In this document: positions 1 to 9,746 of the stretch, piece after piece | Numbering within the stretch: the stretch's first letter is position 1 | Layout of the letters: each line of letters starts with the position of its first letter | DNA from: Microbacterium sp. 10M-3C3 | Lineage (GTDB): Bacteria > Actinomycetota > Actinomycetes > Actinomycetales > Microbacteriaceae | Assembly (NCBI RefSeq): GCF_003931875.1 | Contig: NZ_CP034245.1 | Location: forward strand, 1,364,001 to 1,428,000 | Reading direction: 5' to 3' | Length of the DNA: 64,000 nucleotides | Made by a program: the position numbers and the translations under genes | The notes under the pieces: model-generated | Told to the model about the DNA's origin: nothing | The model's database searches: none | Seen by the model: only the letters and a program-made list of their open reading frames with translations

Positions 1-15
1 CCGCGGAAGGAACGC

Positions 16-1248
16 ATGATCACGACCGCCCCGACGCTCGCCGAGTTCGAGGACGCCGCCGCCGTCCTGGCCGGCATCATCGCCCGCACGCCGCTCGACG
101 AGTCCCAGCACCTCGGCGAGCTGCTCGGCGTGCCGGTACATCTCAAGCTCGAGAATCTGCAGCGCACCGGGTCGTTCAAGATCCGCGGGGCGACCTACCG
201 GCTGTCGCGCCTGACGGCCGAGGAGCGCGCCCGCGGCGTCGTCGCCGCATCCGCCGGCAACCACGCGCAGGGCGTCGCGCACGCGGCGCAGCAGCTGGGA
301 ATTCCGGCGACGATCTTCATGCCGCTGGGCGTGCCCGTCCCGAAGCTGCTGGCCACCCGCGGTTACGGCGCGCACGTGATCCTCGAGGGAGCCACGGTCG
401 AGACGCCGCTGCGCCTGGCCGCCGAATACGCCGAACGCACCGGGGCGGTGCTCATCCACCCCTTCGACCACCGTGACATCATCGTCGGTCAGGGCACGCT
501 CGGTCTCGAGCTCATCGAGGACGTGCCCGACCTCGAGACGCTCGTGATCGGCATCGGCGGGGGAGGCCTCGCCGCAGGTGTGGCCGCCGCCGTGAAGGCG
601 CGCGCCGCCGCCGTGGGCCGCAGCATCCGCATCATCGGCGTGCAGGCGGAGAACTCCGCGGCCTATCCCACCTCGCTCGCGTCGGGCTTCCCCGTCGAGG
701 TCGAGACGCGTCCGACGATCGCGGACGGCATCGCCGTCGCCCGGCCCGGGGACCTGCCCTTCGCGCTCATCCGCGAGTTCGTCGACGAGGTCGTCACCGT
801 CAGCGAGGACGACATCGCCCGCGCGCTGCTCGTGCTGCTCGAGCGCGCGAAGCAGGTCGTCGAGCCCGCCGGCGCGGTCGGCGTCGCCGCGATCCTCGCC
901 GGCAAGGTGCGCGCGACCGGGCCCACCGTCACGGTGCTGTCGGGCGGCAACATCGACCCGCTGCTGCTGCAGCGCGTCGTCGCGCACGGGCTCGCCGCGT
1001 CGGGGCGGTACATGACCCTGCGCGTTCCGCTGCCCGATCGCCCGGGTCAGCTGGCCCGCGTGTCGGAGCTGCTCGCGCAGGCCGGTGCCAACGTCGTCGA
1101 GGTGCTGCACACCCGTCACGGCCAGGGACTGCAGATCAGCGAGGTGATCCTGCAGCTCAGCGTCGAGACGCGCGGCGAGGAGCACCGCGCGCTCGTGATC
1201 GAGACCCTCGAGCAGGCGGGGTTCGCGCCGACCGTCGTGGCCGACTAG
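16..1248 (+). CDS. ilvA: Threonine ammonia-lyase (threonine dehydratase) with C-terminal ACT domain
   Basis: PLP enzyme that deaminates L-threonine to 2-oxobutanoate, the entry to isoleucine synthesis, in the cytosol. The PLP lysine is K55 in TGSFKIRGA, the glycine loop GIGGGGL is near residue 178, and the last ~75 residues form one ACT domain (RVPLPDRPGQLARV). A catalytic part plus a single ACT domain in about 410 residues is the short form common in Actinobacteria. ATG at 16 follows a purine-rich GGAAGGA ribosome site. It converges on greA with 8 bases between stops. Upstream context is cut by the window edge. The ACT domain suggests amino-acid feedback; the ligand is not readable from sequence. 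Confidence 0.93.
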   Translation: MITTAPTLAEFEDAAAVLAGIIARTPLDESQHLGELLGVPVHLKLENLQRTGSFKIRGATYRLSRLTAEERARGVVAASAGNHAQGVAHAAQQLGIPATIFMPLGVPVPKLLATRGYGAHVILEGATVETPLRLAAEYAERTGAVLIHPFDHRDIIVGQGTLGLELIEDVPDLETLVIGIGGGGLAAGVAAAVKARAAAVGRSIRIIGVQAENSAAYPTSLASGFPVEVETRPTIADGIAVARPGDLPFALIREFVDEVVTVSEDDIARALLVLLERAKQVVEPAGAVGVAAILAGKVRATGPTVTVLSGGNIDPLLLQRVVAHGLAASGRYMTLRVPLPDRPGQLARVSELLAQAGANVVEVLHTRHGQGLQISEVILQLSVETRGEEHRALVIETLEQAGFAPTVVAD

Positions 1249-1256
1249 AGCTGCGC

Positions 1257-1748
1257 CTACTGCCCGGAATAGGTCTCGACCTTGACGATCTCGACGGAGA
1301 TCTCGCGACCGTTCGGTGCAGTGTACGAGCCCTTCTCGCCCTCGCGCATGCCGAGGATCGCCGCCCCGAGCGGCGACGCCTCGCTGTAGACGTCGAGCTC
1401 GGAGTCGGCCGCGATCTCGCGGTTGCCGAGGAGGAACACCTCTTCGCCGCCGGCGATGAGGGCCGTCACCACCGTGCCGGACTCGACCACGCCGGTGCTC
1501 TCGGGCGCCTCGCCGACCTTCGCGTTCTTCAGCAGCTGCTGCAGGGTGCGGATGCGCGCCTCCTGCTTGCCCTGCTCGTCCTTCGCAGCGTGATAGCCGC
1601 CGTTCTCCTTGAGGTCGCCCTCCTCGCGGGCGGCCTCGATGCGCTTGGCGATCTCCTCGCGGCCCGTCGTGGAGAGGTGCTCGAGCTCGGCGGCGAGCCG
1701 GTCGTAGGCCTCCTGGGTGAGGAACGTCACCTGTGCGTCGCTGGACAC
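1257..1748 (-). CDS. greA: Transcription elongation factor GreA
   Basis: Binds the RNA polymerase secondary channel and stimulates cleavage of backtracked transcripts. The 163 residues match the family length: an N-terminal coiled coil (about residues 10-75, with EEGDLKENGGYHAAKDEQG forming the acidic tip) and a C-terminal FKBP-like domain containing SPLGAAILG. It lies downstream of the DUF4307 gene on the same strand, an arrangement common in Actinobacteria, but a strong hairpin between the two suggests separate transcription. Confidence 0.95.
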   Translation of the reverse strand: MSSDAQVTFLTQEAYDRLAAELEHLSTTGREEIAKRIEAAREEGDLKENGGYHAAKDEQGKQEARIRTLQQLLKNAKVGEAPESTGVVESGTVVTALIAGGEEVFLLGNREIAADSELDVYSEASPLGAAILGMREGEKGSYTAPNGREISVEIVKVETYSGQ

Positions 1749-1801
1749 GTCGCTCTCCTTCGATCAGGGGTGCCGGGCGATTCGCCGCCCGGTATGTCGA
1801 A

Positions 1802-1825
1802 ACGCCCCGGCAGCAGCCGGGGCGT
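1802..1825 (-). terminator. Intrinsic terminator after the DUF4307 gene
   Basis: Ten-base-pair GC stem (ACGCCCCGGC against GCCGGGGCGT) with an AGCA loop. On the minus strand the stem is followed by a short T run (GTTTCGAC). It lies 20 bases past the DUF4307 stop and upstream of greA. Confidence 0.75.
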
Positions 1826-1844
1826 CGAGTGGATGTCCGTCAGC

Positions 1845-2243
1845 CTACGGGAGCCAGCAGGAGTTCACCAAACCCGTCGTGGCCTCCGCGACGGTGGGCA
1901 CGATCTCGGTGAACTGCTGTCCGTGCGACTCGGCGGCGGGGTAGCGCACGATCCGCCAGCCGACGATGCCGTGCTCCTCGTCCTGTGCTTCGATCGCGCA
2001 CGCGATGTCGCGGCCGGGCGGCGCGGTCAGCTGGAACGTGACCGACACGGTGCGCGCATCCTCGACGGCGTAGGAGAGCCCGTCGATGTTGACCGACTCG
2101 ATCGAGCGCTGCACCGTCGTCCAGCCCAGGGCCGCGACGGCCGCCGTCGCCAGCACGCCGAGCACGCTCCAGCCCACGATGCGACGGCGTCGCGAGCGGC
2201 TGCGGCCGTAGCGCTCGTCGAGCATCTGCTGCGTCGTCATCAT
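1845..2243 (-). CDS. DUF4307 domain membrane-anchored protein
   Basis: 132 residues: a short basic N-terminus (RYGRSRSRRRR), one transmembrane helix at about residues 23-43, then an extracytoplasmic domain ending in NSCWLP. This layout and its place next to greA are typical of the actinobacterial DUF4307 family, often found near the mycothiol S-conjugate amidase gene. Function is unknown. Two cysteines (in DIACAIEA and NSCW) could form an extracellular disulfide. It is divergent from the small membrane protein at 2303. Confidence 0.8.
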   Translation of the reverse strand: MMTTQQMLDERYGRSRSRRRRIVGWSVLGVLATAAVAALGWTTVQRSIESVNIDGLSYAVEDARTVSVTFQLTAPPGRDIACAIEAQDEEHGIVGWRIVRYPAAESHGQQFTEIVPTVAEATTGLVNSCWLP

Positions 2244-2302
2244 TCCCCGGACATCTAAGCTGATGTTCCTAGGCTAAGCGCTCCCCCGAGGATCGAGGAC
2301 AC

Positions 2303-2602
2303 ATGCACGACGCGCTCGTCGCCCTCGCGGCGACCCCCGCACCCACTCCCTCGTCGCCGCCTGACGACCTCGTGACCCCCGGTCCGTGGGGCTTCGCCGT
2401 GATCGCGGTGCTGGGCATCGTGGTGATCCTGCTGATCCTCGACATGCTCCGCCGCATCCGCCGAGGTCGGTACCGCGAGGAGATCCGCGCGGAGCTGGAT
2501 GCGCAGGAGCAGGCGGACGCGGCGGTTCGTGCGAGCGACGTCGACGACCAGGACATCGACAAGGACGAGGACGGGTCGGGGGACCACCCCGCGCGACGCT
2601 AG
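2303..2602 (+). CDS. Small single-pass membrane protein, function unknown
   Basis: 99 residues: a Pro/Ala-rich N-terminus, one hydrophobic helix at about residues 30-52 (GFAVIAVLGIVVILLILDML), a basic stop-transfer RRIRRGR and a strongly acidic tail. ATG follows GAGGATCGAGGA. I do not recognise a named family. It converges on the hemolysin III gene at a 33-base distance. Confidence 0.6.
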   Translation: MHDALVALAATPAPTPSSPPDDLVTPGPWGFAVIAVLGIVVILLILDMLRRIRRGRYREEIRAELDAQEQADAAVRASDVDDQDIDKDEDGSGDHPARR

Positions 2603-2635
2603 CGCGCGCGTCCGCCCGCGGGTGCGGGACGGGCG

Positions 2636-3376
2636 TCAGCCCCCGTGGAACGCGGGGTGCAGCGCGATGAGCAGGCTCGCCGTCCAGTGACACAGGAACG
2701 CCAGCACCGTGCACACGTGGAAGATCTCGTGGAACCCGAAATGTCCCGGCCACGGGTTGGGGCGCTTGAGGGCGTACACGACCGCACCCACCGTGTAGAG
2801 CACGCCGCCCACGACGACGAGGACCATCATCGCCGCGTTGGCCTGGAACAGGTCGACGATGTACATCACGGCCGCCCAGCCGAGCGCCAGATACAGCGCG
2901 ACGTAGAGCCATCGCGGCGCGTGGATCCAGAACACGCGGAAGAAGATGCCGAGGATCGCCCCGCTCCACACGATCGACAGCAGGATGATCGTCTTGTCGG
3001 TGGGGAGGGCGAGCACCGCGAGCGGGGTATAGGTGCCGGCGATCAGCAGCAGGATGTTCGCGTGATCGATCCGCTTGAGGACGCTCTTGGTCTTCGGCTT
3101 CCAGTTGAAGCGGTGGTACAGCGCCGAGTTGCCGAACAGCAGCATCGAGGTGAGCATGAACACCGCCGACGCCCACTTCGCCGGCGCGCCCTGCGCGAGC
3201 GAGACGAGGACGATCCCCGCGGCGATCGCGACGGGGAACGTGCCGGCGTGGATCCAGCCGCGCCACGTGGGCTTGAGCTCGTCCTGCGCCGACACGGCGG
3301 CCGCGTCGATGAGCGGGAGCTGAGGCATGTCCGCGCCGTCGACGGGCGCATCGGGGGAGGGCGTGCGTCGGGTCAC
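2636..3376 (-). CDS. Hemolysin III family (TrhA/PAQR-like) integral membrane protein
   Basis: 246 residues with about seven transmembrane segments and the family's histidine signatures: SALYHRFNW near residue 105 and HEIFHVCTVLAFLCHW near the C-terminus, residues proposed to bind metal in the PAQR/CREST superfamily. Homologues are named hemolysin III or TrhA; haemolytic activity is doubtful and a lipid or membrane-homeostasis role is usually proposed. Divergent from uppS. Confidence 0.88.
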   Translation of the reverse strand: MTRRTPSPDAPVDGADMPQLPLIDAAAVSAQDELKPTWRGWIHAGTFPVAIAAGIVLVSLAQGAPAKWASAVFMLTSMLLFGNSALYHRFNWKPKTKSVLKRIDHANILLLIAGTYTPLAVLALPTDKTIILLSIVWSGAILGIFFRVFWIHAPRWLYVALYLALGWAAVMYIVDLFQANAAMMVLVVVGGVLYTVGAVVYALKRPNPWPGHFGFHEIFHVCTVLAFLCHWTASLLIALHPAFHGG

Positions 3377-3485
3377 GAAGGAAGCCTATGCAACGACGCA
3401 TTCCGCTTCGCGCACGGGAGCGCTTTCCCCATGCGTTGCACAGGTCCCCTCGCCGCACAGGAGGGGCACGGGCGTGCGCGCGCGA

Positions 3486-3491
3486 TAGCGT
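3486..3491 (+). promoter_or_regulatory. Putative -10 hexamer for leaderless uppS
   Basis: TAGCGT ends six bases before the GTG start, and no Shine-Dalgarno sequence fits between. This spacing is expected when transcription starts at the start codon. The same pattern precedes several other genes in this window. Inferred from spacing only. Confidence 0.5.
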
Positions 3492-3497
3492 AGGGGC

Positions 3498-4283
3498 GTG
3501 ACGACGAGCCGAGAAGGTGCGGGCCAGGGCCCCCTCTACCGGCTCTACATCAACCGGCTCCGCCGACGCCTGCGGCCCGAGGCCGTGCCGCACCACGTCG
3601 CCATGATGATCGACGGCAACCGCCGCTGGGCCCGCCAGCTCGGCTATGACTCCGCCGCCCACGGCCACCGCGCGGGCGCCGCGAAGATGCGCGAGTTCCT
3701 CCGCTGGTGCGACGACCTGGGCATCCAGGTCGTGTCGCTCTATCTGCTGTCGACCGACAACGTGCGCAAGCGCGACTCGCGCGAGCTCGCCGACCTCATC
3801 GAGATCATCGCCGAGCTCGCCGACGAGATCTCCCGTGAGCCGAACTGGCGCGTGCAGCACGTCGGCCGCGCCGACCTGCTTCCGCCGGAGCTCGCCCGCG
3901 TCCTCGCCGAGGCCCAGGAGCGCACACGCGCGCACACCGGCCTGCATGTGAACCTCGCGGTCGGCTATGGGGGGCGCAGCGAGATCGTGGACGCGGTGCG
4001 CAGCATCATCGCCCAGCACCGGAGCGAGGGCGGGTCGCTGGAGGAGCTCGCCGCGAGCCTCACGCCCGAGCAGATCGGCGAACACCTGTACACCGGCGGA
4101 CAGGCCGACCCCGATCTCGTGATCCGCACGTCGGGGGAGCAGCGTCTCAGCGACTTCCTGCTGTGGCAGTCGGCGCACAGCGAGTTCTACTTCGTCGAGG
4201 CGCTCGGGCCGGATCTGCGCGAGGTCGACTTCCTCCGCGCCATCCGTGACTACGGCGACCGCGACCGCCGCTACGGCGGCTGA
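3498..4283 (+). CDS. uppS: Isoprenyl transferase (cis-prenyl diphosphate synthase)
   Basis: Condenses isopentenyl diphosphate with an allylic diphosphate in Z configuration to make the polyprenyl carrier lipid used in cell-wall synthesis. The catalytic [14 protein letters not shown] (Asp near residue 38) is followed by [15 protein letters not shown], and the C-terminal [15 protein letters not shown] and [17 protein letters not shown] motifs are intact. The 261-residue length is normal for Actinobacteria, which often carry two such enzymes of different chain length; which one this is cannot be decided. GTG start fits the upstream -10 hexamer. Confidence 0.92.
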   Translation: MTTSREGAGQGPLYRLYINRLRRRLRPEAVPHHVAMMIDGNRRWARQLGYDSAAHGHRAGAAKMREFLRWCDDLGIQVVSLYLLSTDNVRKRDSRELADLIEIIAELADEISREPNWRVQHVGRADLLPPELARVLAEAQERTRAHTGLHVNLAVGYGGRSEIVDAVRSIIAQHRSEGGSLEELAASLTPEQIGEHLYTGGQADPDLVIRTSGEQRLSDFLLWQSAHSEFYFVEALGPDLREVDFLRAIRDYGDRDRRYGG

Positions 4284-4506
4284 CGCCCGCATCGCGGCAG
4301 CCGGGCGCCCGCGCGGACCCGCGCCGAGGAATTCACCTCGGCGTAACAATCCCGTCGGGGCGTGTCGCTCGCGCCGATCCGCACCCCGGTCCTACGGTGA
4401 TCGCATCGGGCAAGGAGCCCGGTCGAGTCGGCCATTCAGGATCACGGCTCGTGACCCACGGTCGACTCGTGACTGCCGGGACGAAGTCCCGGGTCGGGAG
4501 TGGGTT

Positions 4507-5889
4507 GTGACCGCACGAGCACCACAGAAGCAGCGCCGCACGATCGCCGAAGACGGGTACGCGGACGCGTACGCCGTGGAGCCGCGAGACCTCTCGCAGG
4601 ATCTGCGCACGTACGTCCTCGACACCTCGGTCCTCCTGAGCGATCCGCGCGCGTTCTTCCGCTTCGCCGAGCATTCCGTTGTGATCCCCGTCGTCGTGAT
4701 CACCGAGCTCGAAGGCAAGCGCCACGATCCCGAGATCGGCTACTTCGCCCGTCAGGCGTTGCGCCACCTCGACGAGCTGCGCGTCGAGCACGGCCGCCTC
4801 GACTTCCCGGTGCCGGTGGGTGAGGGCGGGACGCTCCGCGTGGAACTGAACAACACCGACCCCACCGTCCTGCCCTCGGGCATCCGACTCGGCGACAACG
4901 ACAGCCGCATTCTCGCCGTCGCCGCGCATCTCGCGCAGGACGGCGCCGAGGTGACGATCGTGTCCAAGGACCTCCCGATGCGCGTGAAGGCCGCCTCGCT
5001 CGGCCTCACCGCCGAGGAGTACCTCGCCGAGCAGGCCGTGGACTCGGGGTGGACCGGCATCGCCGACCTGGACGTCAGCGGCGACGAGATGAGCGACCTG
5101 TACGAGTCGGAGGTCTCGCACAGCGACGACGTCGTCGGGCTGCCGGTGAACACAGGTCTCATCATCCACTCCGAGCGCGGCTCGGCGCTCGGACGCGTCA
5201 TCGGCGACGGCGCCTTCAAGCTCGTCCGCGGCGACCGCGAGGTCTTCGGCCTCCACGGCCGGTCGGCCGAGCAGCGCATCGCGATCGACCTCCTGCTCGA
5301 CCCCGAGGTGGGGATCGTCTCCCTCGGCGGCCGAGCCGGCACCGGCAAGTCCGCGCTCGCGCTGTGCGCCGGGCTCGAGGCGGTGCTCGAGCGCCAGCAG
5401 CAGAAGCGGATCATCGTGTTCCGCCCGCTGTTCGCCGTCGGCGGTCAGGAGCTCGGCTACCTGCCCGGCGACCAGGCCGAGAAGATGAACCCGTGGGGCC
5501 AGGCCGTGTTCGACACGCTCGGCTCTGTCGTGTCGGGCAACGTGCTCGAGGAGGTGCTGGCGCGGGGGCTCCTCGAGGTGCTGCCGCTCACGCACATCCG
5601 CGGCCGGTCGCTGCACGACGCCTTCGTGATCGTCGACGAGGCGCAGTCGCTCGAGCGCAACGTGCTGCTGACCGTGCTCAGCCGGATGGGCCAGAACTCG
5701 CGCGTCGTGCTCACTCACGACGTCGGGCAGCGCGACAACCTGCGCGTCGGGCGGCACGACGGCGTCGCCTCGGTCATCGAGACGCTGAAGGGCCACGGCC
5801 TGTTCGGACACGTCACGCTGACGCGCTCGGAGCGGTCGGCGATCGCCGCGCTCGTGACCGATCTCCTGGAGGCCGGCGAGCTCTCCTGA
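4507..5889 (+). CDS. PhoH-family ATPase with N-terminal PIN domain
   Basis: 460 residues. Residues 35-170 form a PIN nuclease domain ([12 protein letters not shown] with the first metal-binding Asp; [17 protein letters not shown]). The rest is a PhoH P-loop domain with Walker [14 protein letters not shown] and Walker [17 protein letters not shown]-PhoH proteins are linked to RNA unwinding and cleavage in Actinobacteria. I chose GTG at 4507 because GGGAG precedes it; the open frame extends upstream to 4246 but that part is low-complexity and overlaps uppS. A strong hairpin follows the stop. Confidence 0.88.
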   Translation: MTARAPQKQRRTIAEDGYADAYAVEPRDLSQDLRTYVLDTSVLLSDPRAFFRFAEHSVVIPVVVITELEGKRHDPEIGYFARQALRHLDELRVEHGRLDFPVPVGEGGTLRVELNNTDPTVLPSGIRLGDNDSRILAVAAHLAQDGAEVTIVSKDLPMRVKAASLGLTAEEYLAEQAVDSGWTGIADLDVSGDEMSDLYESEVSHSDDVVGLPVNTGLIIHSERGSALGRVIGDGAFKLVRGDREVFGLHGRSAEQRIAIDLLLDPEVGIVSLGGRAGTGKSALALCAGLEAVLERQQQKRIIVFRPLFAVGGQELGYLPGDQAEKMNPWGQAVFDTLGSVVSGNVLEEVLARGLLEVLPLTHIRGRSLHDAFVIVDEAQSLERNVLLTVLSRMGQNSRVVLTHDVGQRDNLRVGRHDGVASVIETLKGHGLFGHVTLTRSERSAIAALVTDLLEAGELS

Positions 5890-5902
5890 CGCACGCGGTT
5901 CC

Positions 5903-5940
5903 GAGAGCCGGGGATGAGAGACCTCTCATCCCCGGCTCTC
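5903..5940 (+). terminator. Intrinsic terminator of the PhoH gene
   Basis: An 18-base perfect inverted repeat (GAGAGCCGGGGATGAGAG and its complement) lies 13 bases after the stop, followed by ATCGTTCTC. Confidence 0.8.
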
Positions 5941-6055
5941 ATCGTTCTCACGTCCCTCGCGCACGATGGAGGCATTGCGGGAAACCGCATCCGTCCCCGC
6001 GACGGATTCCCCCCACGGAGAGGAACGGATCCGACTCGATCCGACCATGGTGAGA

Positions 6056-6154
6056 CCCCACCGCGTTTTCGGGTGACGCAGTGGGGCGAACCCCGGAGTT
6101 TCCCCCGACTCCGGTGCTCCCACAGCCCCCGGCGTTCCCCCGACGCCGGGGGCT
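6056..6154 (+). ncRNA. Candidate structured RNA with two C5-loop hairpins (6C-RNA-like)
   Basis: The 310-base gap between phoH and the response regulator holds three consecutive hairpins. The first (6056-6086) has six-pair CCCCAC/GTGGGG arms around a GCGT/ACGC inner stem. The second (6093-6114) and third (6124-6154) share the loop TTCCCCCGA on 7- and 12-bp GC stems. Two neighbouring hairpins with cytosine-run loops are the hallmark of the actinobacterial 6C RNA, though here the runs have five C's. On the minus strand the last hairpin could instead terminate the response-regulator transcript, 46 bases past its stop. Strand and identity are inferred. Confidence 0.35.
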
Positions 6155-6199
6155 CTCCACGTCTGCGGGCGGTTCCCGATCGGCGCGGGAGCAGGATGC

Positions 6200-6856
6200 T
6201 CACTCCCAGCGGTAGCCGGCGCCGCGCACCGTCGTGATGCGCTCGTGCCCGAACTTGCCGCGCAGATACCGCACGTACACGTCGACCACGTTCGAGCCGG
6301 GATCGAAGTCGAGGCCCCACACGCGGCTGAGCAGCTGCTCGCGGCTGAGCACCTGACCCGGATGCCGCAGGAACTGCTCCGCGAGCGCGAACTCTCGCGC
6401 GCTCAGGTCGATCTCCCGGCCGGCGACCGTCGCGCGGCGCGTGAGCACGTCGAGCGAGACATCGCCGTGCACGACGGCGATCGTCCCGGTCTGCACGTTC
6501 TCGCGCAGGCGAGAGCGCACACGTGCGAGAAGCTCGTCGAACTTGAACGGCTTCGCCATGTAGTCGTTCGCGCCGGCATCGAGGCCATCGACGGTGTCGC
6601 GCGTGCTCGAGCGCGCCGTGAGCATGATCACCGGCACGGTCGAACCCTGACCTCGCAGATGCCGGAGCACCTCGAAGCCGTCCATCGTGGGCAGCCCGAC
6701 GTCCAGCAGCACGAGGTCGACGTCGCCGGCGAGGGCCTCGTCGAGCGCCTCACCGCCGTCCTCGACGATGTGGGTGAGGTAGCCGGCGGACTCGAGTCCC
6801 CGACTGACGAAGGCGGAGATGCGCGGTTCGTCTTCGGCGATGAGGATGCGTGTCAT
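6200..6856 (-). CDS. OmpR/PhoB-family response regulator
   Basis: 218 residues: a receiver domain with acidic pocket EDE (residues 8-10), phospho-acceptor D52 (LLDVGLPTMDG), T80 and K102 (MAKPF), then a winged-helix DNA-binding domain (residues 125-218; LSAREFALAEQFLRHPG, NVVDVYVRYLRGK). ATG at 6856 overlaps the kinase stop in ATGA, so kinase and regulator are one operon with the kinase... downstream in translation order: the regulator follows the kinase on the minus strand. It resembles MprA/TcrA-type regulators; the signal and targets are unknown. Confidence 0.92.
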   Translation of the reverse strand: MTRILIAEDEPRISAFVSRGLESAGYLTHIVEDGGEALDEALAGDVDLVLLDVGLPTMDGFEVLRHLRGQGSTVPVIMLTARSSTRDTVDGLDAGANDYMAKPFKFDELLARVRSRLRENVQTGTIAVVHGDVSLDVLTRRATVAGREIDLSAREFALAEQFLRHPGQVLSREQLLSRVWGLDFDPGSNVVDVYVRYLRGKFGHERITTVRGAGYRWE

Positions 6857-8277
6857 CCGGAGGCCTCTCGCTGTTGGACCACGTCGCCGGCACGCACGGG
6901 CGCCGGCAGGTCGGCGGATGCCCGGCCGACGCCGGGCGGGAGGTGGATCGTGAAGGTCGCGCCGCCGCCGGGGGTGTCGGTCACGGCGCAGTGGCCGTCG
7001 TGACCCTTCGCGATCGCGTCGACGATCGCGAGGCCCAGCCCCGACCCGCCCACGGTGCGGCGGCCGTCGGCACGGTCGAAGCGGCGGAAGATGCGGTGCC
7101 GCGCGGCCGGCGGGATTCCCGGCCCGTGATCGCGCACCCAGAGCCGGGCGCCGCTGTCGTCGAGGGCGCTGCCGATCTCGATGCCGGAGCCCTCGGGCGT
7201 GTATTTGACGGCGTTGTCGGCCAGTTGGAGCCACGCCTGCAGCAGGCGGTCGTAGTCTCCGTCGATGCGGCCGTAGCCGCGCGCCTCGACGCTCCAGCGG
7301 TGGCCGGGGATGACCGACACGAGATCGCCCACACGCGTCGTGAGGGCGTCGACATCGACCACGCCCATCTCGAACCCGCCGCCCTCGACCGTGGCGAGCA
7401 GGTCGATGTCGTCGACCAGACGCGTCATGCGGTCGAGCTCCGCGATGCCGATCTCGCGTGTGGCGGCGACCTCGTCGGGGTCGGTCGTGTCCATCGTCTC
7501 GAGGTGGCCGCGCACGATCGTGATGGGCGTCTTGAGCTCGTGCCGCACGTCGTCCAGGAGCTGGCGCTGCACGTCGACGGAGGTCTCGATCCGGTCGAGC
7601 ATGGAATTCACGGTGCGGGTGAGGCCGTCGATCTCGTCGGTGCCCGCCGGCGGCAGACGTGCGCCGAGGTCGCCGATGGAGATCGCGTCGGCGGTGGCGC
7701 GCAGCTCGCGGATGGGGGAGAAGAGGCGGCCGGCGACGAACCACCCCACGATCGCGATCGCCACGAGCATGACCGCCCCGGCGACGGCGTACGTGCCGAC
7801 GCCGAGGGTCACGAGCTCCATGCGTGCGTCCAGGGACACGGCGTGGACGACGACGAGGCCCTGGATCGGGATCGCGACATACCGGATCGTGCCGAGATCA
7901 CCCGACACCTGGCCGTACCGCACATCTTCGATGGGAGCGGAGGCCAGGGTCCGCACGAGCGCGGCGTCGCCGGACAGATCGATGCCCACCGGCGGTGCCG
8001 TGGCCACGACCGTCTCGCCGCGGAGGGCGAGGGTGTCGTCGGTACGACCAGGCACGATCGACTCGACGGCGTCGACGACCGCGCTCTGGGAGTCGAGCCG
8101 CTGCGCGACGAGCGTCGCCGCGAACCCGCGCAGCTGCGTATCGGTGTTCGCGAGCACGCGATCTCGCTGGATCCAGAAGGTGATCCCGCCCACGACGACC
8201 AGCCCGACGCACGCCACGGCGAGGACTGCCCCCAGGATCCGCGCGCGCGCCGAGGTCATCCTCGGCGTCCGACTCAC
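6853..8277 (-). CDS. Membrane sensor histidine kinase
   Basis: 474 residues: TM1 (about 14-36), an extracellular sensor loop (about 37-155), TM2 (about 157-183), HAMP, HisKA with phospho-histidine H246 (RHELKTPITIVRGH), and HATPase with N box LADNAVKYTP and G boxes RDHGPGIP and GGSGLGLAIV. Partner of the adjacent response regulator (4-base overlap). The sensor loop matches no named domain I recognise. A second in-frame ATG six codons in is an equally good start. Confidence 0.92.
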   Translation of the reverse strand: MSRTPRMTSARARILGAVLAVACVGLVVVGGITFWIQRDRVLANTDTQLRGFAATLVAQRLDSQSAVVDAVESIVPGRTDDTLALRGETVVATAPPVGIDLSGDAALVRTLASAPIEDVRYGQVSGDLGTIRYVAIPIQGLVVVHAVSLDARMELVTLGVGTYAVAGAVMLVAIAIVGWFVAGRLFSPIRELRATADAISIGDLGARLPPAGTDEIDGLTRTVNSMLDRIETSVDVQRQLLDDVRHELKTPITIVRGHLETMDTTDPDEVAATREIGIAELDRMTRLVDDIDLLATVEGGGFEMGVVDVDALTTRVGDLVSVIPGHRWSVEARGYGRIDGDYDRLLQAWLQLADNAVKYTPEGSGIEIGSALDDSGARLWVRDHGPGIPPAARHRIFRRFDRADGRRTVGGSGLGLAIVDAIAKGHDGHCAVTDTPGGGATFTIHLPPGVGRASADLPAPVRAGDVVQQREASG

Positions 8278-8317
8278 GGATCGATTATGGCCCGCTCGTG
8301 CGCCGCCCGGTGACGCG

Positions 8318-9712
8318 TCAGCCCGCGTGCGTCATCGAGAGCAGGTCGAGCTTGGCGTCCAGCTGCTCCTCGGTGATCTCGCCGCGCTCGACGTAGCCGA
8401 GGTCGATGACGGCCTCGCGCACCGTGATGCCCTTGGCCACCGAGTGCTTCGCGATCTTCGCCGCCGCCTCGTAGCCGATGAGCTTGTTCAGCGGCGTGAC
8501 GATCGACGGCGACATGCCGGCGAACGCGGCCGCTCGCTCGACGTTGGCCTGGAGGCCCGTGATGGTCTTGTCGGCGAGCACGCGCATGCTGTTGGCGAGC
8601 AGGCGGATCGACTCCAGCAGCGCGGTGCCCATGACGGGGATCGCGACGTTCAGCTCGAACGCGCCGGATGCGCCGGCCCACGCGATGGTCGCGTCGTTGC
8701 CGATCACCCGCGCGCACACCATGAGGGTCGCCTCGGGGACGACGGGGTTGACCTTGCCCGGCATGATCGACGAGCCCGGCTGCAGGTCGGGGATGTGCAG
8801 CTCGCCGAGTCCGGTGTTCGGACCCGAGCCCATCCACCGCAGGTCGTTGTTGATCTTCGTGAGCGACACCGCGATCGTGCGCAGCGCCCCGGAGGCCTCG
8901 ACCAGGCCGTCGCGGTTCGCCTGCGCCTCGAAGTGGTCGAGCGCCTCGGTGATCGGCAGCTCCGTCTCCGACACGATCAGCTCGATGACCTTCTGCGGGA
9001 AACCGAGCGGCGTGTTGATGCCGGTGCCCACGGCGGTGCCGCCCAGCGGCACCTCGGCGACACGGGGGAGCACCGCCTGCACGCGCTCGATGCCCAGGCG
9101 CATCTGCCGCGCGTAGCCGCCGAACTCCTGACCGAGGGTGACGGGCGTGGCGTCCATGAGGTGCGTGCGGCCGGACTTCACGACCGACTTCCACGCCTGC
9201 GCCTTCTCCTCGAACGCCACGGCGAGGTGGTCGAGCGCGGGGATCAGATCGTCGATGAGCGCCTGCGTGACGGCGATGTGCACGGAGGTGGGGAAGACGT
9301 CGTTCGACGACTGCGAGGCGTTGACGTGGTCGTTCGGATGCACCGCGCTGCCGAGGTCGCGCGACGCCAGCGTGGCGAGCACCTCGTTCATGTTCATGTT
9401 CGAGGACGTGCCGCTGCCGGTCTGGTACACGTCGATCGGGAACTGGTCGGCGTGCTCGCCCGCGATGATGCGGTCGGCGGCGCGGGCGATCGCGTCGGCG
9501 ATCGTGCCGTCGAGCGTGCCGAGCTCCTTGTTCGCGAGGGCCGCGGCCTTCTTGATGCGCGCGAGCGCGACGATCTGCGCGGGGTCGAGGGCGTCGCCCG
9601 AGATCGGGAAGTTCTCCACGGCCCGCTGCGTCTGCGCGGCGTAGAGCGCGTCCTTCGGAACCCGCACCTCGCCCATGGTGTCGTGCTCGATGCGGTATCC
9701 GGTGTCGGTCAC
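8318..9712 (-). CDS. fumC: Fumarate hydratase, class II
   Basis: Reversibly hydrates fumarate to malate in the TCA cycle, without an Fe-S cluster. The signature [11 protein letters not shown] is intact, as are [12 protein letters not shown] and [11 protein letters not shown] chose GTG at 9712 (464 residues, normal length) because AGGAGG lies just upstream; the frame continues further up inside the carbonic anhydrase gene. It is the last gene of the leftward xseA-xseB-DUF4245-can-fumC series, 34 bases after can. Confidence 0.94.
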   Translation of the reverse strand: MTDTGYRIEHDTMGEVRVPKDALYAAQTQRAVENFPISGDALDPAQIVALARIKKAAALANKELGTLDGTIADAIARAADRIIAGEHADQFPIDVYQTGSGTSSNMNMNEVLATLASRDLGSAVHPNDHVNASQSSNDVFPTSVHIAVTQALIDDLIPALDHLAVAFEEKAQAWKSVVKSGRTHLMDATPVTLGQEFGGYARQMRLGIERVQAVLPRVAEVPLGGTAVGTGINTPLGFPQKVIELIVSETELPITEALDHFEAQANRDGLVEASGALRTIAVSLTKINNDLRWMGSGPNTGLGELHIPDLQPGSSIMPGKVNPVVPEATLMVCARVIGNDATIAWAGASGAFELNVAIPVMGTALLESIRLLANSMRVLADKTITGLQANVERAAAFAGMSPSIVTPLNKLIGYEAAAKIAKHSVAKGITVREAVIDLGYVERGEITEEQLDAKLDLLSMTHAG

Positions 9713-9746
9713 GTCGTCGTCCTCCTGTTGCCGATGGTGGGAAAAG

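Noticed and set aside
2274-4349. 691-codon minus-strand open frame
   Set aside because: Lies opposite TrhA and uppS; Arg/Ala/Gly-rich composition and no motif. It is a GC-rich shadow frame.
4246-4506. Upstream extension of the PhoH ORF
   Set aside because: Overlaps uppS, low-complexity translation, and GTG at 4507 has a ribosome site and starts at the conserved part.
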